From the NCBI RefSeq assembly GCF_040717455.1, contig NZ_JBFEFH010000004.1, forward strand, positions 278,619 to 342,618: a stretch of DNA of 64,000 nt, read 5' to 3'. This stretch comes from Tautonia sp040717455. Lineage in GTDB: Bacteria; Planctomycetota; Planctomycetia; Isosphaerales; Isosphaeraceae. Shown here piece by piece: positions 8,520 through 17,063 of this stretch. How positions within the stretch are numbered: the first letter of the stretch is position 1; each line of letters opens with the position of its first letter. The notes beneath the pieces are model-generated. The model saw only the letters and a list, made by a program, of their open reading frames with translations. It did no database searches and was not told the origin of the DNA. The position numbers were made by a program, and so were the translations under genes.

Positions 8520-9998
8520 TCAGGCGAGCAAGGCCGGAACCGGGCCGTGATCCTCGACGCCCGTCAGCCGCATGTCGAGGCCCTGGAACTTGTACGTCAG
8601 CCGCTTGTGGTCGATGCCCAGGCACTGCAGGATCGTGGCGTTCATCTCGTGGATGTGCACCGGGTCCTGGACGACGTTGTAGCTGAATTCGTCCGTCTCG
8701 CCGTGGACGACGCCCGGCTTGATGCCGCCGCCGGCCATCCAGACCGTGAAGCAACGCGGGTGGTGGTCTCGGCCGTAATTGTCGCGGGTCAGGCCGCCCT
8801 GGCAGTAGATCGTCCGCCCGAACTCGCCGCCCCAGATCACCAGGGTGTCGTCGAGCAGGCCGCGCTGCTTCAGATCCTGGACCAACGCCCAGCTCGGCTG
8901 GTCGATGTCCTTGCACTGCTTCGGCAGGTCGCCGGCGACGTTGCCGTGCTGGTCCCAGCCGCGATGGAAGAGCTGGACGAATCGCACGTCACGCTCGGCG
9001 AGGCGCCGGGCCATCAACGCGCAGTAGGCGAAGGTCCCGGGCTTGTGGACGTCCGGGCCGTACATGTCCAGGATGTGCTTCGGCTCGTCGGCCAGGTTCA
9101 TCAGGTCGGGGACCGAGGTCTGCATCCGGAAGGCCATCTCGTACTGGGCGATCCGGGCCTGGGTCTCGGGGTCGGCGAACTCGTCGAAATGCTTCTGGTT
9201 CAACGTGGCCAGCGAGTCGAGCATCCGCCGCCGGTGCGTCGAGCTGACGCCCGGAGGGTCCGACAGGAACAGCACGGCGTCGCCATCGGTCCGAAGCCGG
9301 ACCCCCTGGTGCTTGCTCGGCAGGAACCCGGAGCCCCAGAGCCGGTTGTAGAGCGCCTGGGCGTCCTGCCGGCCGGTCCAGCTCGGGGTCATGACCACGA
9401 ACGACGGCAGGTTCTCGTTCATCGAGCCCAGCCCGTAGCCGAGCCAGGAACCCATGCTCGCCCGGCCGGGAAGCTGGTGACCCGTGCAGATGTAGGTGAT
9501 CGCCGGGTCGTGGTTGATCGCCTCGGTGTTGATCGATTTGACGATCGCCAGGTCGTCGACCATCTTCGCCGTGTGCGGCAACAGTTCGCTGACCCAGGCC
9601 CCCGAGTTGCCGTGCTGCGCAAACTCATAACGGGACGGCGCGATCGGGAACCGCGTCTGGCCGCTGGTCATCGTCGTCAGCCGCTGCCCCTTGCGGATCG
9701 ACTCGGGCAGGTCCTTGTCGAACCACTCGTTCATGGTCGGCTTGTAGTCGAACATGTCGAGTTGCGAGGGGCCGCCGGACATGAACAGGTAGATGGCCCG
9801 CTTCGCCTTCGGGGCGAAGTGAGGCAGCCCGGGGAGGCCGCCGGGGGAGACCGCCGGGCGGCCTTGATCCGCCCCGGTGGCCCGGGCGGCGCGATCGGGC
9901 AGGAGCGAGGCCAGGGCCGCCGTGCCCAGGCCCACGGCCCCCCGGCCGAAGAAATGCCGCCGCGTCATCGTCTGGATGCGCTCAAGGATCGGATCCAT
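8520..9998 (-). CDS. DUF1501 (sulfatase-like) exported protein
   Basis: 492 residues. ATG 9998 has an AGAGGAA ribosome binding site. The N-terminus carries a twin-arginine signal (TRRHFFGRG followed by a hydrophobic stretch ending DRAARA). The body is a typical DUF1501 protein: MSGGPSQLDMFDYKP, SMGSWLGYGLGS, FGRTIYCQGG, GRDHHPRCF and a C-terminal DMRLTGVE-like segment. The fold is related to alkaline phosphatase/sulfatase enzymes, with metal-type Asp/His residues in SQLD and DHHP. Function is unproven; these genes are abundant in planctomycetes and nearly always follow a PSD1 gene, as here (68-base gap). Confidence 0.93.
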   Translation of the reverse strand: MDPILERIQTMTRRHFFGRGAVGLGTAALASLLPDRAARATGADQGRPAVSPGGLPGLPHFAPKAKRAIYLFMSGGPSQLDMFDYKPTMNEWFDKDLPESIRKGQRLTTMTSGQTRFPIAPSRYEFAQHGNSGAWVSELLPHTAKMVDDLAIVKSINTEAINHDPAITYICTGHQLPGRASMGSWLGYGLGSMNENLPSFVVMTPSWTGRQDAQALYNRLWGSGFLPSKHQGVRLRTDGDAVLFLSDPPGVSSTHRRRMLDSLATLNQKHFDEFADPETQARIAQYEMAFRMQTSVPDLMNLADEPKHILDMYGPDVHKPGTFAYCALMARRLAERDVRFVQLFHRGWDQHGNVAGDLPKQCKDIDQPSWALVQDLKQRGLLDDTLVIWGGEFGRTIYCQGGLTRDNYGRDHHPRCFTVWMAGGGIKPGVVHGETDEFSYNVVQDPVHIHEMNATILQCLGIDHKRLTYKFQGLDMRLTGVEDHGPVPALLA

Positions 9999-10066
9999 GC
10001 TCGCGTTCCTCTCGATTCGAGTGTCTCGGTTTCGTGCGATGAACTGCGTCAAAGGGCCGGGGGGAA

Positions 10067-13000
10067 TCAGCCCTTCACGATCACCTCGTCCAGGTTGAGC
10101 AGGGTGTTCGCGATGATGGTCCAGGCGGCCAGCTCGGCCGGGTCGAACGCCGGGTCGGGTTGCGTCTCGCCCACGGCGATGAGGGCCCGGGCCTCCTCGA
10201 CCTCGCCTCGATACGAGGCGAGCACCTCGTCGAAGGCCGCGAGCAGCTCCTGCCGCTCGTCCGATTCCGGATGCCGAGCGGTCGCCAGGCGGAACATGTG
10301 GGTCAGCCGCTCGTCGGCCGACGGGCCCGCCTCGCGCAGCGTCCGCTCGGCCAGGCCGCGGGCGGCCTCGACGTACTGCGGGTCGTTGAGCAGGAGCAAC
10401 GCCTGGAGCGGCGTGTTCGTGCGTTCCCGGCGGACCGTGCACGACTCCCGGGACGGGGCGTCGAAAGTCGTCATCTGCGGCGGCGGGGCCGTCCGCTTCC
10501 AGAAGGTGTAGAGGCTGCGGCGGTGGACCTTGTCGCGGCCCGAGTCGGCCTTGAACTTGGCCGTGTTACTACTGGTGTAGCCGACCGCCTCCCAGAGGCC
10601 CGACGGCTGCGGCGGCTTGACGCCCGGCCCGCCGATCTGCTCGACGAGCAGGTCCGAGACCGACAACGCCTGGTCGCGGAGCGTCTCGGCGTCGAGCCGG
10701 AATCGAGGCCCCCGGGCGAGCAGCACGTTCTTCGGGTCGCGGGTGTTCAGCTCGGGGGTGGTCCGAGAGGTCTGGCGGTAGGTGGCCGACGTGACCATGC
10801 GCTTCATGAACGTCTTCATGTCCCAACCGTCATCCTGGAACTGGACGGCGAGCCAGTCGAGCAGTTCCTCGTGGCTGGGCGGATCCCCCTGAGAGCCGAA
10901 GTCCTCGGAGGTCTTCACCAGGCCCGTGCCGAAGACCTGCTGCCAGAGCCGGTTGACGGCCACTCGGGAGGTCAGTGGGTTCGAGCGATCGACGAGCCAG
11001 AGGGCCAGCCCCATCCGGTCGAGGGGGGCACCGTCGGGCAGCTCGGGCAGGAACTCGGGGGTCGCGCGGCCGACCTGCTCGCCGCGCTCCTCGTACTCGC
11101 CCCGGTTGAGGATGAACGCCGGCTTCGGTTCGGCCAGCTCCTTCCAGACGAGGGTGGTCGGGATCGCCTCTTCGAGCGTCTTGCGGGCCGATTCGGCCGA
11201 GGCCAGCTCGTCGAGCAGGGGGCTCAAGGTCGACCGGGCCGGGGCGTAGGCGAACCGGACGAAGTGGTCGCGGAGTTGCTGGGCCTCGTCGTCGGAACGA
11301 TCGCCCGGGGCTTTCTCGACGATGGCCCGGATCGGCCCCGGCAGGCCGGACTTGTCGCCGAGGATCTTCTGATCACGCACCCAGGCCGCGAGGCTCGTGT
11401 AGGTCTTGCCCGGCTGCGGCGTCCAGGTGCGCAGGCCGGCGGCGTCCCAGCGGACCGTCCCGCCGTGCTGCGTGAAGGCCATGCCGGTGATCGTCGTCCC
11501 CGGCGCGATGCCGACCTCGGCCGCGGGCACTTCCAAACGAACCCATTCGCCGGTCGTCGGCAAGGGACCCTTGGCGAATCGCTCGGCGGTCCCGTCGGCG
11601 CCGTAGTCGATCAGGTTCTCTCCCCAGTAGGCCCGGTGCTTCCATTCGCCGGTGTTCCACTGGAGCATGATCTCCTTCGGCGGATTGAGCGGATCCAGGA
11701 AGACGTGGGCGAACAGGGTATCACCTTCCCCGACGAGCAAACCCTGCGACGCCTCGGTGAAGAAGTGCTGGCTCTGCCCCTCGGCGGATCGCACATGGGC
11801 CTTCTCGCCCAGGAAGACGGGGTGGTTCGGCTCGGCTTCGAAGGACCAGTCGGCCTCGGCCGAGGGCTTGGCCCCCGGTGGCAGGGCGTCGTCGACCCAG
11901 ACGAAGTCGCCGCGACGGACGTACTCGCCGCGGTCCTCGTCGCCGGCGGGGTCGTACTCGATGGCGGAGACGGCCTCGGAGATGCGTCCCGAGATCGCCG
12001 CGATCTGCTCGTCGAGCCGAGCCCGCTCGGCCTCCTGCTCGGGGGAGGGGACCTGGATCACCGGCGGGTGCGCCTTGGCATTGCCGTCGAGGGGCTTGCC
12101 GTCGATCGAGTTGAAGAAGGCGAAGAGCGAATAATAGTCCTTGGCCGAGATCGGGTCGAACTTGTGGTCGTGGCATCGGGCACACGCGACGGTGAGCCCC
12201 ATGAAGACGGTCCCGGTCGCATCGACGCGCTCGACGACGTTGCGCACGTAGATTTCTTCCTCGATCGAGCCCCCCTCGCTGGTGGTCACGTGGGCCCGAT
12301 TGAACCCGGTGGCGATGAGCTGATCGCGGGTCGGGTACGGCAGGAGGTCGCCGGCCAGTTGCTCGATGACGAATTGATCGTAGGGCAGGTTGCGGTTGAA
12401 GGCGTCCACGACCCAGTCGCGGTAGGGCCACATCTCCCGGTAATTATCGAGGTGCAGGCCGTGCGTGTCGCCGTAGCGGGCCGCGTCGAGCCAGAAGCGG
12501 GCCATGTGCTCGCCGTATCGGGGCGATTGCAGGAGCCGGTCCACGAGCTGCTCGTAGCGGTCGTCTCGCTCGTCGGCGAGATAGGCGTCGACCTCGGCCG
12601 GGGTCGGGGGCAATCCCGTCAGGTCGAGGTAGACCCGACGGACCAGGGCCTCGGGAGTCGCCTCGAGGGACGGTTCGAGCCCTTCCTGATTCAACCGGTC
12701 GAGGATGAAATGGTCGATCGGGTTGCGGACCCACGGGTCATCCGCCAGCGCCGGGGGCTCGGGCTTCGTGGGCGGGACGAACGCCCAGTGCTCCTCCCAC
12801 TCGGCCCCTTGCGCGATCCAGGCCCGGATCAGCCCGATCTGCTCGGCCGTCAGGGCCTCGTGCGACTCCGGCGGCATCCGGTCGAATTCGTCCTCGCTCG
12901 TGATCCGATAGAACAGCTCGCTCGCCTCGACGTCGCCGGGGACGATGGCAGAATATCCCCCCCGATCGGCGAGCGCCTCGTCCCTCAGGTCGAGCCGCAG

Positions 13001-13198
13001 GTCGGCCTTCCGGGTGGCCGCGTCCGGCCCATGGCAGGCGAAACAGGCATCCGAGAGGATCGGCCGGATTTGCTTCCCGAAGTCGATCCGACGTCCAGGG
13101 TTCGCGTCATCGGCGGCCGGCAAGGGCCCCGCGGCGAACAGCGCCCAGCAGGCGGCCAGGACGAGGGATCGCGTCGTCGCGCGTTTCGGCGGTCTCAT
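10067..13198 (-). CDS. PSD1 / planctomycete cytochrome C domain protein (DUF1549-DUF1553)
   Basis: 1043 residues. ATG 13198 places a signal peptide (LVLAACWALFAAGPLPAA) at the N-terminus. Next comes a PSCyt1 domain with one c-type haem motif, CFACH, and its partner segment RKADLRLDLR. The DUF1549 domain follows (NPIDHFILDRL, CARCHDHKFDPIS - a second CxxCH - and YYSLFAFFNS), then an insert of about 250 residues with a beta-sandwich look, and DUF1553 (NRLWQQVFGTGLV, FGSQGDPPSHEELLDWLA, NTPLQALLLLND). Forms the usual planctomycete pair with the DUF1501 gene downstream. Role unknown; haem binding and export suggest periplasmic redox or polymer processing. Confidence 0.93.
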   Translation of the reverse strand: MRPPKRATTRSLVLAACWALFAAGPLPAADDANPGRRIDFGKQIRPILSDACFACHGPDAATRKADLRLDLRDEALADRGGYSAIVPGDVEASELFYRITSEDEFDRMPPESHEALTAEQIGLIRAWIAQGAEWEEHWAFVPPTKPEPPALADDPWVRNPIDHFILDRLNQEGLEPSLEATPEALVRRVYLDLTGLPPTPAEVDAYLADERDDRYEQLVDRLLQSPRYGEHMARFWLDAARYGDTHGLHLDNYREMWPYRDWVVDAFNRNLPYDQFVIEQLAGDLLPYPTRDQLIATGFNRAHVTTSEGGSIEEEIYVRNVVERVDATGTVFMGLTVACARCHDHKFDPISAKDYYSLFAFFNSIDGKPLDGNAKAHPPVIQVPSPEQEAERARLDEQIAAISGRISEAVSAIEYDPAGDEDRGEYVRRGDFVWVDDALPPGAKPSAEADWSFEAEPNHPVFLGEKAHVRSAEGQSQHFFTEASQGLLVGEGDTLFAHVFLDPLNPPKEIMLQWNTGEWKHRAYWGENLIDYGADGTAERFAKGPLPTTGEWVRLEVPAAEVGIAPGTTITGMAFTQHGGTVRWDAAGLRTWTPQPGKTYTSLAAWVRDQKILGDKSGLPGPIRAIVEKAPGDRSDDEAQQLRDHFVRFAYAPARSTLSPLLDELASAESARKTLEEAIPTTLVWKELAEPKPAFILNRGEYEERGEQVGRATPEFLPELPDGAPLDRMGLALWLVDRSNPLTSRVAVNRLWQQVFGTGLVKTSEDFGSQGDPPSHEELLDWLAVQFQDDGWDMKTFMKRMVTSATYRQTSRTTPELNTRDPKNVLLARGPRFRLDAETLRDQALSVSDLLVEQIGGPGVKPPQPSGLWEAVGYTSSNTAKFKADSGRDKVHRRSLYTFWKRTAPPPQMTTFDAPSRESCTVRRERTNTPLQALLLLNDPQYVEAARGLAERTLREAGPSADERLTHMFRLATARHPESDERQELLAAFDEVLASYRGEVEEARALIAVGETQPDPAFDPAELAAWTIIANTLLNLDEVIVKG

Positions 13199-13657
13199 CG
13201 ATTCGGCTCCCGAGTCGGCTCGGTGGTGATTGGCGGCGGGGAACTCGGCCGAAGGCGTTCGGCCCGAGACCTCACATGAGGTCCGGAAAGGCAGGGAGGA
13301 ATGGGGATTGCTCGCGAGGCGGAATGTATCCTGGTCGAGCCTTATCGTTGCTCCTCGAATTCCGGGCAACAAGAACGATTCCCACCGTCTCCAGAGCGAG
13401 GAAATCCGATCGCTCGGCCACCCATGCTTGACGGGTGATCGAGGGCGAATTCACCTCACAGATCTCGACGTTCGCACGGTTTCACGATGCTCATCTCCTC
13501 ATTCTACGCCCGAACGACGCGCTTCGTTCGACTCTTTCGGGGCATGTTGAACAGAGAGAGTATAAAGCTCAAACCCGGGCCTGCCAGCCTGTCGTGCAGG
13601 CCCGGGTCCGCGATTCCTCGGAAACGGCGGTGTCCCAGGGCACCGACGCCGGCCGGC
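13199..13657. other. Intergenic region upstream of PSD1
   Basis: 459 bases between the PSD1 start and the end of the DinB-like gene, both on the minus strand. It holds the dinB-like terminator (13573-13607) and, by position, the PSD1 promoter, but I could not pick convincing -35/-10 boxes. Base composition is visibly lower in GC than in the genes. No coding potential seen. Confidence 0.5.
13573..13607 (-). terminator. Rho-independent terminator of the DinB-like gene
   Basis: An 11-bp perfect stem (ACCCGGGCCTG at 13573-13583 with CAGGCCCGGGT at 13597-13607) and a 13-base loop. Read on the minus strand it is followed by TTGAGCTTTAT, a modest T tract. It lies 51 bases after the stop codon. Confidence 0.7.
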
Positions 13658-14155
13658 TCAGAAGGCCTGGGGAGACTGGACCACGAAGGTCCGGCTCATC
13701 AACTTTCGGAGCAGCGAGATCTCGCCGCTGTGGCGGGCCTCGTCGTGCAAGCCGTGGGCGATCGCGTAGCGCACCGTGCGGTTGGGATTGCCGGGCTCCT
13801 TGGCGCTCAGTTGTTCGGGCGTCAGTTCCGAAATCACGCTTCGGAGCCGTTCCTGCTGGGCCTTCAGGGCCGCGACCACCTCTTCGAGGGGCGGCCAGTG
13901 ATCGGGGGAGATGTGCGCCGGGTTGCTCTCCCAGCTGAACATCTTGAACCAACCCTCGGGAACCTGGGGCTCTCGTCCAAGGGCCTTCATGGTCAGGAAC
14001 TCGGTGACCACGTAGGAGTGGCCGGCGTGCCAGAGGCACGAGTTCTGGAGGCCGGGCGGGGCCCATCGGGCATGGGTGTCGTCGAGGTTCTGCAATTCCT
14101 TGAGCGTCTTGCCGCGTACGTCGTCGAGCAAGTCCAGGAGCGTTTCGTCGGCCAT
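13658..14155 (-). CDS. DinB-superfamily protein
   Basis: 165 residues from ATG 14155, chosen over an upstream TTG because a GGAGAA ribosome binding site sits just before it. A four-helix-bundle DinB/DUF664-type fold is suggested by three spaced histidine-bearing helices: LWHAGHS, YAIAHGLHDEARH and the final SGEISLLRKL, which would form the metal triad. These proteins act as metal-dependent transferases (bacillithiol or mycothiol type) or have unknown roles; DinB here is not the DNA polymerase. Single-gene unit between two terminator or divergent regions. Confidence 0.8.
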   Translation of the reverse strand: MADETLLDLLDDVRGKTLKELQNLDDTHARWAPPGLQNSCLWHAGHSYVVTEFLTMKALGREPQVPEGWFKMFSWESNPAHISPDHWPPLEEVVAALKAQQERLRSVISELTPEQLSAKEPGNPNRTVRYAIAHGLHDEARHSGEISLLRKLMSRTFVVQSPQAF

Positions 14156-14418
14156 TCTTACGTTCTCCGCCCGCAACGACGGCGAGCGATCATCACAATG
14201 TTGGACACGAAGGAGAGAGACTCACGCCCCTGAATTATCCCGTAGAATCCGTCGTCGTCGCAACCGCTTTCCCGGAGACTCGGCCGGCCGGGCCGATCGT
14301 TCCGGTCCCGTCACGCCGATCGACACCGAGAGACGCGCCAAACGCTGGCGCCCCCCCGGGCGTTCCTTCGCCGCAACCGATTGCCCCTTGCCCCCCGAAT
14401 CCACGAACGGACGAAGTC

Positions 14419-15441
14419 ATGCACGCATATCCAGACATACCCCGAAGCGATGCCCGCGTCGATCGGCCCCCGTCCCGTGGGAGGCGTCGAAGGGGGATCG
14501 GACCGGTAGAGGTATTGGTCGTCCTCGTCGTCGTGGGCATCCTGGCGCTCCTGCTCATGATGGGCCTGACGAGGAGCCGGGAAGTCGCCCGATCCGCCAC
14601 CTGCTCCCGGAACTTGCAGCAAATCGGCCTGGCGCTTCAGGTTTATGAGCAGGTGACCCGGTTCGTCCCGTACGTCCCGCCGCTTGAGGGGCCGGAGCGA
14701 TCGTCGCAGGGGCCGCTGGCAACCATCCTGCAGCAACTCGGCCGGACGGAAGTGACCGGGCTCGACCTCCAGGCCGGGTCGGAACCCGGCCCCCCGCTGG
14801 CCGAACCGCTTGCGGAGCGTTACCTCCCGGAGTTCGTCTGCCCGTCCGATCCGATCGCCACCTCCCGGGTCTTCCCCGCCCCGGTCAACTACCGGGCCAA
14901 TACGGGGGACCGGACGGAAGGCCGACGAGGCCCCTTCGCACCGGGCCTCGCGATCGGATTCGATGAGGTCGAGGCCGGCGACGGCGCCTCCTACACCGCG
15001 GCCTTTGCCGAGCGGCTCGTCGGCACGGCCGGGAAGTCTCGCGAGACGGCCCGAGATTACCACCTCGTCCCCGGCCCGATCCCCCAGGGAGGCTGTCCGG
15101 CCGTCCCCGAGGCCCCCCCCCAGACCGACGCGGGTCGATCCTGGCTGCAGCTCGGCTGGCGATCGACGCTCTATTCGCATGCTTCCGTCCCCCAAAGCAG
15201 CCGATCGTGCATCGACGAGCAGGGCCGGACGGCCGTGATGGGGGCATCGAGCGGGCACGTCGAAGGGGTCCGCGTGCTCCTGATGGACGGCAGCGTTCAG
15301 GTCTACTCCCGGTCGATCGACCCCGCCGTCTGGGCCTCGCTCGGGACCTATCGGACCGACATCCCCGACGAGGACGAAGAAGGCCCGGAGGCCCCGGCAG
15401 CACCCGACGAACCGGCCGGACCCGAGGCGCACTCACCCTGA
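14419..15441 (+). CDS. DUF1559-type pseudopilin
   Basis: 340 residues. A basic leader (PSRGRRRRG) precedes the hydrophobic helix GPVEVLVVLVVVGILALLLMMG, with the Glu at the +5-like position of type IV pilins; cleavage by prepilin peptidase after the Gly is likely. The helix leads into SREVARSATCSRNLQQIGLALQ, the planctomycete DUF1559 signature in divergent form (usually FTLIELLVVIAIIG). The C-terminal H-x9-DG motif is intact (H-VEGVRVLLM-DG). Hundreds of paralogues occur per planctomycete genome and are thought to be minor pilins or surface fibres. Its 3' end overlaps the convergent gene by 9 bases. Confidence 0.9.
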   Translation: MHAYPDIPRSDARVDRPPSRGRRRRGIGPVEVLVVLVVVGILALLLMMGLTRSREVARSATCSRNLQQIGLALQVYEQVTRFVPYVPPLEGPERSSQGPLATILQQLGRTEVTGLDLQAGSEPGPPLAEPLAERYLPEFVCPSDPIATSRVFPAPVNYRANTGDRTEGRRGPFAPGLAIGFDEVEAGDGASYTAAFAERLVGTAGKSRETARDYHLVPGPIPQGGCPAVPEAPPQTDAGRSWLQLGWRSTLYSHASVPQSSRSCIDEQGRTAVMGASSGHVEGVRVLLMDGSVQVYSRSIDPAVWASLGTYRTDIPDEDEEGPEAPAAPDEPAGPEAHSP

Positions 15442-15891
15442 TCGCGTGTGACGAGCCTCGATCAAGACGTCCTGGACGATCATCACCAGCATCGCCGCGA
15501 AGGCCAGGACCGTCAGCGGGGCTCCCGGGCCGAGGCTCGCCCTCGATCCTCCCCAGAACAGGAAGACCATGGCCCCGGCGTGAGCGACCCCGTAGAGCGT
15601 GAACGCGATGGGCAACGCCGCCGGGATGCGGCCGACGCGCACGGCCCGCAGCCAGGAGCACCAGCAGACGATCCCCGAGGCGAACACGACCATCCAGTTC
15701 GGCAGCCAGAACGGGCCGACGATCAATCGGCCCGCCCACCCGGTCGTCTCGAATTCACCGATCCCGCCGCCGAGCGTCCCGGGGATCGACATGGTGTGCC
15801 CCCCCCAGTTCAGGCCCGCCGCGCCGATCACCCCGGCCGTCGCCAGGGTCACCACCACCGCCGTCAAGACTCGGGAGGAAATGCGGGGCAT
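15433..15891 (-). CDS. Four-helix integral membrane protein, unknown
   Basis: 152 residues from ATG 15891. Four hydrophobic segments: VLTAVVVTLATAGVIGAAG, WMVVFASGIVCWCSWL, AALPIAFTLYGVAHAGAMVFLFW and LTVLAFAAMLVMIVQDVLI. No enzyme motif seen. It resembles planctomycete inner-membrane hypotheticals; function unknown. A longer frame to 16095 exists but adds a basic, non-conserved-looking leader. It is convergent with the pseudopilin and divergent from endonuclease IV. Confidence 0.7.
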   Translation of the reverse strand: MPRISSRVLTAVVVTLATAGVIGAAGLNWGGHTMSIPGTLGGGIGEFETTGWAGRLIVGPFWLPNWMVVFASGIVCWCSWLRAVRVGRIPAALPIAFTLYGVAHAGAMVFLFWGGSRASLGPGAPLTVLAFAAMLVMIVQDVLIEARHTRSG

Positions 15892-16097
15892 CAGGCATTC
15901 CGATCGTGAACGGACTCTGGATGACGCGAGGCCGGCGACGCCCATGCTAACACGCCGAGGACCGCCGGTCTGCCGGGTCGAGAGCTGACGTGGCCGATCG
16001 TCGAGGGTTGCGATACGATGCGCCCGCCCTCGCGAGGCCGCGAGGCGGCGATCACCCCGACCGACCATCCCACCGCTTTCGGAGAAGGGAACCAAGA

Positions 16098-17036
16098 ATG
16101 CCCGCCAAGGCCCGCTCGCAATCGCAATGGGTTCCCCGGACCTTCGGCGCCCACATGAGCATCGCCGGGGGTCACGACCGCGCCGTGCGGGCCGCCGCGG
16201 CCCTGGGGATGGATTGCGTCCAGGTCTTCACCAAGAGCAACAACCAGTGGAAGGCCAAACCACTCGCCGACGAGCAGGTCGCCGCCTTCCGCCGGAGCCT
16301 CGCGGAGACCGGCGTCGGCGATCCCGTCGCGCACAATTCCTACCTGATCAACCTGGCCAGCCCCGACGACGAACTCTGGCAGAAGTCGATTGACGCCATG
16401 GTGATCGAGCTGGAACGGGCCGAGGCGCTCGGCATCCTCCACCTCGTCAGCCACCCCGGCGCCCACGTCGGCAGCGGCGAGGAGGCGGGGATCGCCCGGA
16501 TCGCCTCGGGCCTCGACGAGATTCACCGGCGTACGAAGGGCTTCCAGGCCCGGATCGCCCTGGAGACGACCGCCGGGCAGGGCAGTTGCCTCGGGCATCG
16601 CTTCGAGCACCTGAGGGACATCCTCCAGCGGGCCCGCGAGGCCGATCGGCTGGAGATCTGCGTCGACACCTGCCACATCTTCGCCGCGGGCTATCGGCTG
16701 GAGACCCGGGACGAGTACAATGAGACGATCGGGGAGCTGGATCGGATCGTCGGCCTCGACCGGGTCCGGGTCTGGCACCTCAACGACAGCGTCAAGGCGT
16801 GCGGGAGCCGCGTCGATCGCCATGCCGGGATCGGTCGCGGCCAGCTCGGCCTGGGGCCGTTCGGCCACCTCGTGGCCGACCCGCGGTTCGCCGCGCTGCC
16901 GATGATCCTGGAGACGCCCAAGGGGACCGAGGGCGGCGAGGACCTCGACGCGATCAACCTCCGAGCCCTCCGCGACCTGGAGACTCGGGCCCGACTCGAC
17001 GCGACCGATGCCTCCCGGGCCGCTCGGGCCTCCTGA
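16098..17036 (+). CDS. nfo: Endonuclease IV (AP endonuclease)
   Basis: 312 residues, ATG 16098 with a GGAGAAGGGA ribosome binding site. A TIM-barrel AP endonuclease that cuts 5' of abasic sites in base excision repair. All metal-site segments are present: GAHMSIAGG, NSYLINLASP, SHPGAHVGSG, ETTAGQGSCLG, CVDTCHIFAAGY, HLNDSVKACGSRVDRHAGIGRG and LETPKG. The usual length is about 280-300. It is followed 27 bases later by ppk1; the two may share a transcript. mutM lies in the same window but is not linked. Confidence 0.96.
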   Translation: MPAKARSQSQWVPRTFGAHMSIAGGHDRAVRAAAALGMDCVQVFTKSNNQWKAKPLADEQVAAFRRSLAETGVGDPVAHNSYLINLASPDDELWQKSIDAMVIELERAEALGILHLVSHPGAHVGSGEEAGIARIASGLDEIHRRTKGFQARIALETTAGQGSCLGHRFEHLRDILQRAREADRLEICVDTCHIFAAGYRLETRDEYNETIGELDRIVGLDRVRVWHLNDSVKACGSRVDRHAGIGRGQLGLGPFGHLVADPRFAALPMILETPKGTEGGEDLDAINLRALRDLETRARLDATDASRAARAS

Positions 17037-17063
17037 CCCTTTGGCGAGGAAGGCACGCCCGCG

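Noticed and set aside
10160..13279. 1039-residue plus-strand open frame
   Set aside because: Antisense to the PSD1 gene, whose haem motifs, signal peptide and family segments are clear.
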